Program-made: the position numbers and the translations under genes
Notes under the pieces: model-generated
Databases searched by the model: none
The model's input: the letters and a program-made list of their open reading frames with translations, nothing else
Told to the model about the DNA's origin: nothing
Shown: in pieces, positions 45,632 to 52,642 of the stretch
How positions within the stretch are numbered: position 1 is the stretch's first letter
Layout of the letters: each line of letters begins with the position of its first letter
From: Rufibacter glacialis
Lineage (GTDB): Bacteria; Bacteroidota; Bacteroidia; Cytophagales; Hymenobacteraceae
Direction: 5' to 3'
Length of the DNA stretch: 64,000 nt
NCBI RefSeq assembly: GCF_008271745.1
Contig: NZ_VKKZ01000026.1
Span: forward strand, 62,001-126,000

Positions 45632-46513
45632 ATGAGCCACCCGTCCACCCCGCCTCCACCCCCTGCCTCGGCCCTGAACCAGGAACGACTCCAACTGCTC
45701 CGGCAGATCCAGAATGCCCTGGAAGGGCCCATGGTGTTTTTGGGGTTTGTGTGGCTGGTGTTACTGGTGGTGGAATTGATCTGGGGGCTGAGTCCGGCGC
45801 TGCAACTGGTCAACTATGCCATCTGGGGCGTGTTTATCCTGGATTTTCTCCTGCAGTTCACGCTGGCCCCGGAAAAGCTGCCTTTCCTGAAAAGTAACTG
45901 GTTAACGGCCGTCTCATTGGTGGTGCCGGCCCTGAGGGTGTTCCGGATTGCCCGGTTTGCCCGGGTGCTGGGAACGGTACGGGCTGCCCGCGGGTTGCGG
46001 CTGGTACGGGTGCTCAGCTCGTTGAACCGGGGCATGAAAAGCCTGGGGGCCGCCATGGGCCGACGGGGATTCGGGTACATGCTCACCCTTTCCGTGGCGG
46101 TCCTGTTCGCCGGCGCCGCCGGCATGTATGCCTTTGAGAATGAGGTAGCCGGCGGCCTCTCCTCCTTCAGCGAAGCCCTCTGGTGGACCGCCATGATCCT
46201 GATCTCGCTGGGCAGCGAGTATTGGCCCAAAACCCCCGAAGGCCGGGCTCTCTGCTTTGTGCTGGCCCTCTACGGCTTTTCCATCTTCGGGTATTTTACG
46301 GCTTTGCTGGCCAGCTTCTTTCTGGACCAGGACGCCGCCAGCCCAACCTCTGACGTGGCCGGCGCCCACCAGGTGGAAGAACTGCGCCAGGAAGTACAGG
46401 AACTGCGCCGGGAGTTGCAGGCCGTGTTGGCCCTGCACCAATCTGCCGCATCCGGCCCGACATCCCCTGAAAAATCGGCGCCTGGCCCTAATGGAGACGG
46501 AGGAGAAGGGTAG
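45632..46513 (+). CDS. Voltage-gated-type ion transporter with unusual pore motif
   Basis: A 293-residue six-helix channel subunit. Segments S1-S3 lie in residues 30-95. S4 carries regularly spaced Arg (RVFRIARFARVLGTVRAARG), a voltage-sensor pattern. The pore helix and filter are ALWWTAMILISLGSEYWPKT: the position of the K+ filter TVGYGD is occupied by SLGSEYWP. A final helix and a C-terminal coiled coil (HQVEELRQEVQELRRELQAV) follow, which could hold a tetramer. It resembles bacterial ion transporter (Kch-like) proteins, but the filter does not predict K+ selectivity. Confidence 0.85.
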   Translation: MSHPSTPPPPPASALNQERLQLLRQIQNALEGPMVFLGFVWLVLLVVELIWGLSPALQLVNYAIWGVFILDFLLQFTLAPEKLPFLKSNWLTAVSLVVPALRVFRIARFARVLGTVRAARGLRLVRVLSSLNRGMKSLGAAMGRRGFGYMLTLSVAVLFAGAAGMYAFENEVAGGLSSFSEALWWTAMILISLGSEYWPKTPEGRALCFVLALYGFSIFGYFTALLASFFLDQDAASPTSDVAGAHQVEELRQEVQELRRELQAVLALHQSAASGPTSPEKSAPGPNGDGGEG

Positions 46514-47591
46514 GAGGCAAAGACACTCGTAGGTCTTGCAGACACTATGAGTGTCTTTGGAGCGGGCGGTATGGTTAGGGGCTTTCTAAACCTACAATTC
46601 AGGTTGTGTGTATTTGGGGCCTTAAAGCTTTTTTACGCCCAAGCCTTTCATTAGCTATATCTGGCAATGCATTTTCCGATTCCCTTCTGCAAAACAGCCC
46701 CAAAACAGAGGCTTGCCGTTCCTTCTCCCTGAGGGAGAAGGCTAGGATGAGGGGGAGTTGGTCCTTAGCCAGAAAAGCCGTGGCTATGAAATACCTGCCG
46801 GTTAAGGGAAAAGCATTTCAGGCTGGAAAGGCTATTGTCCTGGAGTGCCGCTGCCCCTCACCCTAGCCCTCTCTCCAGGGGAGAGGGAAATCCTCTAATC
46901 AAGGCTTCCCCTGAGACTCTTCCTTACTTTCATTCTATATCCCTCAGTCAAGGAAGTGAATTTGCGCCATAGAAGAGCGCCATGGAAGCCAAGACCTCAC
47001 AGGTTTTAGAAACCTGTGAGGTCTGCCAACATTCCTAACGCATATCCCTATTCCAGCCTTTCGCTTGAGCGCCTAGCACTCGACCGCCCCTGAGCGAGAG
47101 CGAAGTGGGCGGAGTAGAGGGCACAGCGCGAGGGCGGAAGGCGGGGCCTCGCGGCCGTGAGCGCTTAGCGGAACCTATGAAAAGAGCCGTTCGTGGATCA
47201 ACGCAAGAAGCGGAAGTGCCTGGGGAATAACATACTGCGTGCACAAACCCGCTTATGAGTAAAAAAGCCGCAGAAAGAGGCAGTTGAACCTCAACAACAG
47301 CGGTTCATCTAATAGGAAGGCTTATTATCTGCAAACGTGAGACAAGGCAGTGCCTCGTCTCTACAAACCACAACCAATCATTAAGGCAGAACAGCAAAAA
47401 GGTAAAACAGCGAAAGGAACCGTCTACCGCAGATACAGCATTTGCACGCAAGCACAAGAAGGAAATTGCAATATGTTCCTGAGCACATCAGCCCAAAGGT
47501 TGAAAAGTGATCGTCAGCAGGCAAAGGGAAATCAAGCCAAAAGGCCAGCGGGCAGTCAAAGAAAAGAAGGGTTGCTGGGGACCAGCATCCT
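46514..47591. repeat. 1.1-kb repeat mosaic without a gene
   Basis: No ORF has a credible protein. In order, the spacer holds a family C hairpin at 46519-46558 (AAAGACACTCGTAG arm), a family E unit in reverse orientation at 46720-46754 and another in forward orientation at 46854-46887. Next come a perfect family B hairpin at 46992-47024 (AGACCTCACAGGTTT arms), a GC-rich element at 47041-47200 shared with 51960-52100, and a GAGACAAGGCA hairpin at 47337-47364. The remainder to 47591 has no recognised feature. Confidence 0.75.
47041..47200. repeat. GC-rich dispersed element, copy 1
   Basis: This region shares with 51960-52100 the words TTCCAG(C/T)CTTTC at the left, a run of similar GCGAG-rich sequence and a 24-base identical core at 47142-47165 (beginning CGGGGCCTCGCGGCC). 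Similarity continues past the core to a CTATGAAAAG-like word. The two copies are diverged, with length differences in the middle. Function is unknown. Confidence 0.7.
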
Positions 47592-48140
47592 TTACTTATC
47601 CTGACAACTCTGGTCTGATTTCACCAGACGACTGGAATCAAAACCCAGCCGCTCCGCTTCCTGCACCAAATGCCGGAAAGCCGCTTCGTCTAGTTGGGGC
47701 GTGCGGGCCAGAATCCAGAGGTACTGGCGGTCTGGGGCGCCTACCAGCACATGGGAATAGTCGGGGGCGAGGCTCAGGATCCAGTAATCGCCGCGGAAAG
47801 GCCAGAAGAACTGCACCCGCAGCTTGGCGTTGTGGCTGCCTTCCACCGGAAACGCCTTGCCTATAACGCCATCCAGCTTGCCGTTGGCGCTGCCTTTGCG
47901 GCAGGAGTTGCGCACCTCCACGTAGCCTTCTTTGGGGGTATAGACCGCGGTGGTGCAATGGCAGCCTTTCTGGAACCGGTTAGGGAAGGCGGCAATCTCA
48001 TACCACTTGCCAGCGTAGCGGTAAAGGTCAACGGTAGGGACGGTGGGCAAAGGGGCTGGTTTGGGCCGAAACCCCAGGTAAAGGCCCCCCAGGGCTAAAA
48101 GCCCTAGGCCTATGCCCGCGAAAACAAGGGATTTTCTCAT
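47592..48140 (-). CDS. Lipocalin family protein (Blc-like)
   Basis: A 182-residue protein starting at MRKSLVFAGIGLGLLALGG, an uncleaved or cleaved membrane segment without a lipobox Cys. The lipocalin signature is YAGKWYEIAAFPNRFQKGC (GxW motif), followed by the calyx strands and the late ILARTPQLD segment. Blc-type lipocalins bind lysophospholipids or fatty acids in the envelope. The longer frame, starting at 48356, overlaps the GNAT gene and is rejected. Confidence 0.88.
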   Translation of the reverse strand: MRKSLVFAGIGLGLLALGGLYLGFRPKPAPLPTVPTVDLYRYAGKWYEIAAFPNRFQKGCHCTTAVYTPKEGYVEVRNSCRKGSANGKLDGVIGKAFPVEGSHNAKLRVQFFWPFRGDYWILSLAPDYSHVLVGAPDRQYLWILARTPQLDEAAFRHLVQEAERLGFDSSRLVKSDQSCQDK

Positions 48141-48234
48141 AACGGCACGTAAAACGGAAGGCATCTGGGGGTGCTCCTCCTGTGCGGGAAGAGAAGCCGA
48201 ACCAGAAAAGTCTTGCCTTGGTATACGAACCCAG

Positions 48235-48672
48235 TTAGAAAAGCGGTTTGCGCATCTGGTAATGCTGCACTTCGCCAAAAAGTAGATGGGAAGGGTATTC
48301 TTCGGTGAAACCGTTGCGCTTGTAGAAGTTCTTGGCGTACTCGCGGGCCTGCACAATGAGCTCTTTGGCCCCTAAGCGGCGGGCTTCGTCTTCCACGGCC
48401 TGCAACAGGCGGCGGCCCACCTGTTTGTTCTGGTATTTAGGTCCCACGGCCAGGAACCGGAGCTGGGCTTCGGTCTCTGATTCCAGGTGCACCCGGCAGC
48501 CGCCCATGATCTCGCCGGTATTCTCGTCTATGGCCATCAGGTGCGTGGCCTGGTCGTCGTCTTCCATGCGCTCGCTGCCCAGGGGCTGGTGCCAGGGCTT
48601 GCGTAACATTTCGTAGCGTAAACGGTAATACTGCTCAAACTCGTGAAAGGTGGAGGGCTGAATGATTTGCAT
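48235..48672 (-). CDS. GNAT N-acetyltransferase
   Basis: A 145-residue GNAT protein starting at MQIIQPSTFHEFEQYYRLRY. The acetyl-CoA binding loop is in the segment LRFLAVGPKYQNKQVGRRLLQAVEDEA (Q/RxxGxG/R pattern), and the FYKRNGF motif follows. Its subtype resembles ElaA/YjcF-like acetyltransferases, but the substrate is unknown. The upstream in-frame extension to 48768 crosses the yajQ promoter and is not used. It is divergent from yajQ. Confidence 0.85.
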   Translation of the reverse strand: MQIIQPSTFHEFEQYYRLRYEMLRKPWHQPLGSERMEDDDQATHLMAIDENTGEIMGGCRVHLESETEAQLRFLAVGPKYQNKQVGRRLLQAVEDEARRLGAKELIVQAREYAKNFYKRNGFTEEYPSHLLFGEVQHYQMRKPLF

Positions 48673-48716
48673 GACTGCGTTTTTAAGCTCTAATCCAGAA
48701 AATTTCGCTAAACTAG

Positions 48717-48724
48717 TAACTTTG
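48717..48724 (+). promoter_or_regulatory. Putative -7 element for yajQ (TAacTTTG)
   Basis: Exact TAnnTTTG match, 59 bases before the yajQ start and inside the GNAT-yajQ divergent region. The -33 box is not obvious. Confidence 0.5.
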
Positions 48725-48783
48725 TACGGCTTCGTGCAATAAAACCTCTCAATTACCCTTCGTTTCAAAATAAAACAATTGTT

Positions 48784-49275
48784 ATGCCCTCATTTGATAT
48801 TGTGAGCAAAGTGGACCCGCAAACGCTGGAAAACGCCATAAACACCGTGAAGAAAGAAATCCAGACCCGCTTTGATTTCAGAGACACCAAAGGCAGTGTG
48901 GAACTGGACAAGAAAACCAACGTGGTGCACATTGTCACCGAGAACGACATGCGCCTGCGCCAGATTGAAGACATCATCCTGAGCAAGATCGTGAAGCAAC
49001 AGATTGACGCTACCGCGCTGGATTTCAGCAACGAGGCGTTCCCCAGCGGACCCATGATCAAGAAAGACGTGAAAGTGCGCGCCGGCATTGAGAAGGAAGA
49101 CGGCAAGAAGATTGTGAAGCTCATCAAAGACAGCAAGATCAAGGTAACCCCCGCCATCATGGACGACCAGGTGCGCGTGACCGCCAAAAAGATTGACGAC
49201 CTGCAAGAGGTGATCTCCCTGCTGCGCCGGGCAGAACTGGGGCTTCCGCTGCAATTCGTGAACATGAAGTCCTAG
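48784..49275 (+). CDS. yajQ: YajQ family nucleotide-binding protein
   Basis: A 163-residue protein, full family length. It begins MPSFDIVSKVDPQTLENAIN and contains FDFRDTKGSVELD and GPMIKKDVKVRAGIEKEDGKKI, the two ferredoxin-like halves of YajQ. Some homologues bind cyclic di-GMP and act with a transcription factor. Binding here is inferred from the family only. TerC follows 115 bases downstream. Confidence 0.95.
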   Translation: MPSFDIVSKVDPQTLENAINTVKKEIQTRFDFRDTKGSVELDKKTNVVHIVTENDMRLRQIEDIILSKIVKQQIDATALDFSNEAFPSGPMIKKDVKVRAGIEKEDGKKIVKLIKDSKIKVTPAIMDDQVRVTAKKIDDLQEVISLLRRAELGLPLQFVNMKS

Positions 49276-49390
49276 TGGCCAGCCAGCATAACGGGATATT
49301 AAATGTGCGGGGCGCTTAACCAGCTTCTTTAGAATGCGTTTAAAACCCTTATCTTGCTACGCATAATCCATTCCTGACCTACATAAAACT

Positions 49391-50179
49391 ATGTTTGACG
49401 TATTCTCCAGCCCAGATGTCTGGCTAAGTCTGCTCACCCTTACCTTCATGGAGATTGTATTGGGGATTGACAACATTGTGTTCATCTCCATTGTGGTCTC
49501 GCGGCTGCCCAAAGACCAGCAGGCCCGCGGGCGCACCATTGGCTTGATTCTGGCCCTGGTGTTCCGCATCATCCTGCTCATGTTCATCAGCTTTATCGTG
49601 AACGCGAACCAACCGCTGTTCACCTTAGAACCGTTCTGGATGGATGAGCCATTCCATGTCTCGTGGCGGGATATTATCCTGTTTGGCGGGGGCTTGTTCC
49701 TGCTGGCCAAGAGTACCACAGAAATCCACAACAAGCTGGAAGGCGAAGAAGAGGGGCACGGGGCTGCCGGAGGTTCCGCTACCATGGCCAAGGTGCTGGT
49801 GCAGATCATTCTGGTGGATATCGTGTTCTCGTTTGACTCTATCCTGACGGCGGTGGGCATGGTAGACCACCTAATTGTGATGGTGATCGCCGTTATCCTG
49901 TCTATGGGCATCATGCTGGCCTTCGCCAGGGTGATCAGCGACTTCGTGAACAACCACCCAACCGTGAAAATGCTGGCGCTGTCCTTCCTTATCCTGATTG
50001 GGGTAATGCTGGTAGTAGAGGCCTTCCACGGCGAGATTCCGAAAGGCTACATCTACTTTGCCATGTTCTTCTCTTTATTGGTGGAGTTCCTGAACATGAA
50101 GCTCCGCAAGAAAGTGGAGCCGGTGCAACTGCGCCAAAGCGAAATCAAGACAGAAGACATTACCGTGCAGGGAAGATAA
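49391..50179 (+). CDS. TerC family integral membrane protein
   Basis: A 262-residue membrane protein with about seven helices. The two family Asp motifs are EIVLGIDNIVF in helix 1 and VDIVFSFDSILTAVGM in the second half. A His/Glu-rich cytoplasmic loop (EGEEEGHGAAGGS) lies between. TerC/Alx proteins are linked to tellurite resistance and, in some bacteria, to manganese export that metallates secreted enzymes. The cargo here is not known. An intrinsic terminator follows. Confidence 0.92.
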   Translation: MFDVFSSPDVWLSLLTLTFMEIVLGIDNIVFISIVVSRLPKDQQARGRTIGLILALVFRIILLMFISFIVNANQPLFTLEPFWMDEPFHVSWRDIILFGGGLFLLAKSTTEIHNKLEGEEEGHGAAGGSATMAKVLVQIILVDIVFSFDSILTAVGMVDHLIVMVIAVILSMGIMLAFARVISDFVNNHPTVKMLALSFLILIGVMLVVEAFHGEIPKGYIYFAMFFSLLVEFLNMKLRKKVEPVQLRQSEIKTEDITVQGR

Positions 50180-50207
50180 TCTTGTCTTTATCCTTGCCAG
50201 AACGCAG

Positions 50208-50244
50208 AAGCGGGAGCCTACTTTAGGTTCCCGCTTTTGCGTTT
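50208..50244 (+). terminator. Intrinsic terminator of the TerC gene
   Basis: AAGCGGGAGCC pairs with GGTTCCCGCTT (one G.T pair) across a 7-base loop, followed by a T-rich stretch ending TTTT. Confidence 0.78.
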
Positions 50245-50261
50245 TAGAGTAATCTGGTTTA

Positions 50262-50288
50262 GGGCTTGTTTTGAAGGAAACTGCCGGA
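50262..50288. repeat. Degenerate family A-like word
   Basis: A TTAGGGCTTGTTTT, GAAGG loop, AAACTGCC fold resembles family A but pairs poorly. Listed only because it sits in the usual post-terminator position. Confidence 0.3.
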
Positions 50289-50396
50289 AAAGAGAGGGGC
50301 GGAGCAGCCCTTGGTTTGGAGGAAGCAGTAGAATCTTTAACTTAGCCAGCTGCAACTTATCCATTCTTACTGTTTTTCGCCTTAACCCTGTGCCCT

Positions 50397-51524
50397 ATGA
50401 GCAACCCCATCTGGATCATGACCTCGGCTTTTGACCAATTGAGCTTAGATGAAGTCATCACTAAAGCGAAGGAAGTAGGTGTGCAGGGCTTAGACGTGTG
50501 CGTATTCCGGAAAGACGGTACCCGCAATGATTTTGTGGCCACGCACCTGAACTATGAAAATTTTGGGCTGTCAGACGCCCAGACCTTGCTGGAGAAATTC
50601 AACCACCACCGGCTGCGCCTGTCATTGGGGGCGTTTGACAACCTCCTTGGCGGCGAGCCCGCGCAACGCGTGAAAAACCAAGACCACCTGCTGCGGCTCA
50701 TCCGGATGGCGCACCTGTTGGGCGGCGATGCCAATGACGTGAAAGTAGGCACTTTTGTGGGCTACAACCATGAGTTGGGAAACCAGGAAAACGGCTTCCA
50801 GAAAAACCTGGACGAGTATGCCCGCATTTTTACGCCCATCATCAAATACGCTGAGGACCTGGGGGTGACGGTGCTCTATGAGAACTGCCCCATGGAAGGC
50901 TGGCGCCCGGCCAGTTACTCCAGTACGTTCAACAACCTTACCGGTGTACTGGCCGCCCGCAAACTCATGTATGAGATGATTCCCAGCACCGCCCACGGCG
51001 AAATCTATGACCCATCGCATGACGTGTGGCAGCACGTAGACCCCAGCCAGGTCATTAGACACACAGATATGGCGCGTCTGCACCGCATTCACGTAAAAGG
51101 CACCCGAAACGGCAACAACGTGTACTGGGGCAACCTGTACGCCATGCAGCAGATAGAGGCGGGGCTGGCCCAACGTGCCGGGGTGCCTACCGCCCAACAT
51201 GAATGGGACCGCCATGCCTATGAGGCCACCCTGCCGGGCTTCGGGGGTTCTGACAGTGTGGACTGGCGCGCCTTTGTAGCCACCGTCAAAGCGCAGGGCT
51301 TCACCGGTCCTTTTGAGATTGAAAACGAAGCCGCCCTCTCCAAAGGAACCGGCAACCTGGGAGCAATCCTGCAAGGCTACCAGGCCACCACCCTGTCCCT
51401 GGCCCCGCTCCTCTGGGACCTCACCCCTGAAGGCTACCAATACCCCGCCACTGCCTTCCAGGAACTGAAGCAAACCACAACGCAGGACATACCAGTTGTC
51501 ACCATGAAAGACCTGGGCGTTTAA
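50397..51524 (+). CDS. TIM-barrel sugar isomerase/epimerase-like protein
   Basis: A 375-residue cytoplasmic protein of the xylose-isomerase-like TIM-barrel superfamily (AP endonuclease 2/sugar phosphate isomerase-epimerase). Possible metal ligands lie in the segments VLYENCPMEGWRP, HDVWQHVDPS, RIHVKGTRNG and GPFEIENEAAL. It lacks a signal peptide. The domain is common in keto-sugar and inositol pathways. It is first in the plus-strand run of sugar genes but is separated from the GMC gene by 1.1 kb of repeats, so co-regulation is uncertain. Confidence 0.85.
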   Translation: MSNPIWIMTSAFDQLSLDEVITKAKEVGVQGLDVCVFRKDGTRNDFVATHLNYENFGLSDAQTLLEKFNHHRLRLSLGAFDNLLGGEPAQRVKNQDHLLRLIRMAHLLGGDANDVKVGTFVGYNHELGNQENGFQKNLDEYARIFTPIIKYAEDLGVTVLYENCPMEGWRPASYSSTFNNLTGVLAARKLMYEMIPSTAHGEIYDPSHDVWQHVDPSQVIRHTDMARLHRIHVKGTRNGNNVYWGNLYAMQQIEAGLAQRAGVPTAQHEWDRHAYEATLPGFGGSDSVDWRAFVATVKAQGFTGPFEIENEAALSKGTGNLGAILQGYQATTLSLAPLLWDLTPEGYQYPATAFQELKQTTTQDIPVVTMKDLGV

Positions 51525-51823
51525 GGCCTGTTTAAGGGAATATATGCCAGAAGACACCCGGTAGGAATCTGGTTTAGCGGAATTTAAACGGCTTCTGTCC
51601 ATTTTATCTAGTTTGGTTCAGGTTCTGTATAGTTAAAGAAAATTTAAGCAAGCCTCCTCTTGAGGTTGTCGCCTCCCTGAAGGTGCAGATTTCAGATCAT
51701 GGTGGGTTTAAGTTTGAAATTTGCGCCATGAGAGGTCTTCAGTTAGTAAGGTAATCGGAAGGTGTCAACATTCCCCTCACCCCCTTCAAAGGGGGAGTAT
51801 CAGGAATGCTCGGGAGCAAAGGA

Positions 51824-51909
51824 TAGCAATGCGTGGGAGACAAGGCGGTGCGTTGGAGCAAAAGAAAGGAATAGGTAGCAATGCGTAAAGAGACAAGGCG
51901 GTGCCGTTG
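51824..51909. repeat. Tandem-like direct repeat (TAGCAATGCGT unit)
   Basis: Two units at 51824-51855 and 51876-51909 share TAGCAATGCGT, then a three-base variable part, then AGACAAGGCGGTGC and GTTG. The second unit continues into GTCTCTAC, giving a GAGACAAGGC-type hairpin like that at 47337-47364. Confidence 0.7.
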
Positions 51910-51959
51910 TCTCTACAGGGGTTCACCATCACCATATATAATATATATGCCACTTTCCC

Positions 51960-52100
51960 TGTTCCAGTCTTTCCCGAGCGCGCCTCGCTTTTGGCCCTGG
52001 ATAGACTACTGCTAAGCAGAACAGACTTCTCAGGCCGAAAGGGCAGTGCGAGAGGGGAAGACGGGGCCTCGCGGCCGTGAGCGCTCGGAGGGCAGCTATG
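51960..52100. repeat. GC-rich dispersed element, copy 2
   Basis: Partner of 47041-47200. The 24-base core at 52062-52085 is identical to 47142-47165, and GCGAG-rich sequence plus TTCCAGTCTTTC lie to the left. Outside the core the copies differ by substitutions and indels. Confidence 0.7.
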
Positions 52101-52112
52101 GAAAGGCCAAGT

Positions 52113-52303
52113 ATAAGGGCCTCGCATCAACCGGCCGCTACGCCAGCAACAGCAAAAGGCGTGCACAGAACAGCCACATGTGAAACAAGCGGCTGGGAGA
52201 CGCAGTTTTGGTAGTTGGTGAGAACACCAACTACGGTGAACAAGGGAGCATAAGGGCCTCGCCAAAAGCACCCGTTACGCCAGCAACGGCAAAAGGCATG
52301 CAC
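52113..52303. repeat. 54-base direct repeat pair
   Basis: Units 52113-52166 and 52250-52303 align without gaps at 45 of 54 positions by hand count. Both begin ATAAGGGCCTCGC and end AAAAGGC(G/A)TGCAC. A perfect GTAGTTGGTG hairpin lies between them. The first unit follows directly on the GC-rich element copy. Confidence 0.75.
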
Positions 52304-52642
52304 TTATGCAACACAAAAGGCATGTCCCCAGCCAACAGCAGTGATGCCAGTAGAAGCCAACTACCCAACTGGTAAGAAAACAACAGCCCTGAATTTTTCC
52401 GGTTGTTTTCTGAAAAACAGCCCGAAAACGCCCACTTCAGCCCTCTTTCTCGGCAAGTACACTTTTCCTTTCCACCTTTCACTTGCTTTTCCAACTATTA
52501 AAAATTATTATTAAGAGCGCAATTCTGTTTTCATTCTGTTAACAAAGCGGTTTCTTTTAGTTTCTCTCTTACCAGTACCGTATTTGACTTCTTTCTTATA
52601 AAAGAATATAAAATCAACTCTTAAAGCTATATCCTCTTCTCT

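Larger units (their letters stand above)
51525..52642. repeat. 1.1-kb repeat mosaic upstream of the GMC gene
   Basis: No credible ORF. A CCCCTCACCCCC word (family E-like) lies at 51774-51798, followed by direct repeats at 51824-51855 and 51876-51909 and GC-rich element copy 2 at 51960-52100. Next come direct repeats at 52113-52166 and 52250-52303, a perfect GTAGTTGGTG/CACCAACTAC hairpin at 52211-52234 and a degenerate family A fold at 52392-52430. The last 150 bases are AT-rich and should carry the GMC promoter. Confidence 0.75.

Noticed and set aside
47350-47604. 84-codon ORF in the repeat mosaic
   Set aside because: Overlaps a repeat at its start and the lipocalin gene end, with unpatterned Lys/Gln-rich sequence; not conserved-looking.
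48673-48768. N-terminal extension of the GNAT protein
   Set aside because: The extension has no family similarity and covers the yajQ -7 element; the Met at 48672 starts the fold.
50622-51602. 326-codon antisense ORF over the TIM-barrel gene
   Set aside because: Shadow of the sense gene with no recognisable domain and an overlap of almost its full length.
51786-52271. 161-codon minus-strand ORF in the repeat mosaic
   Set aside because: It runs across two repeat families and has no protein-like character.
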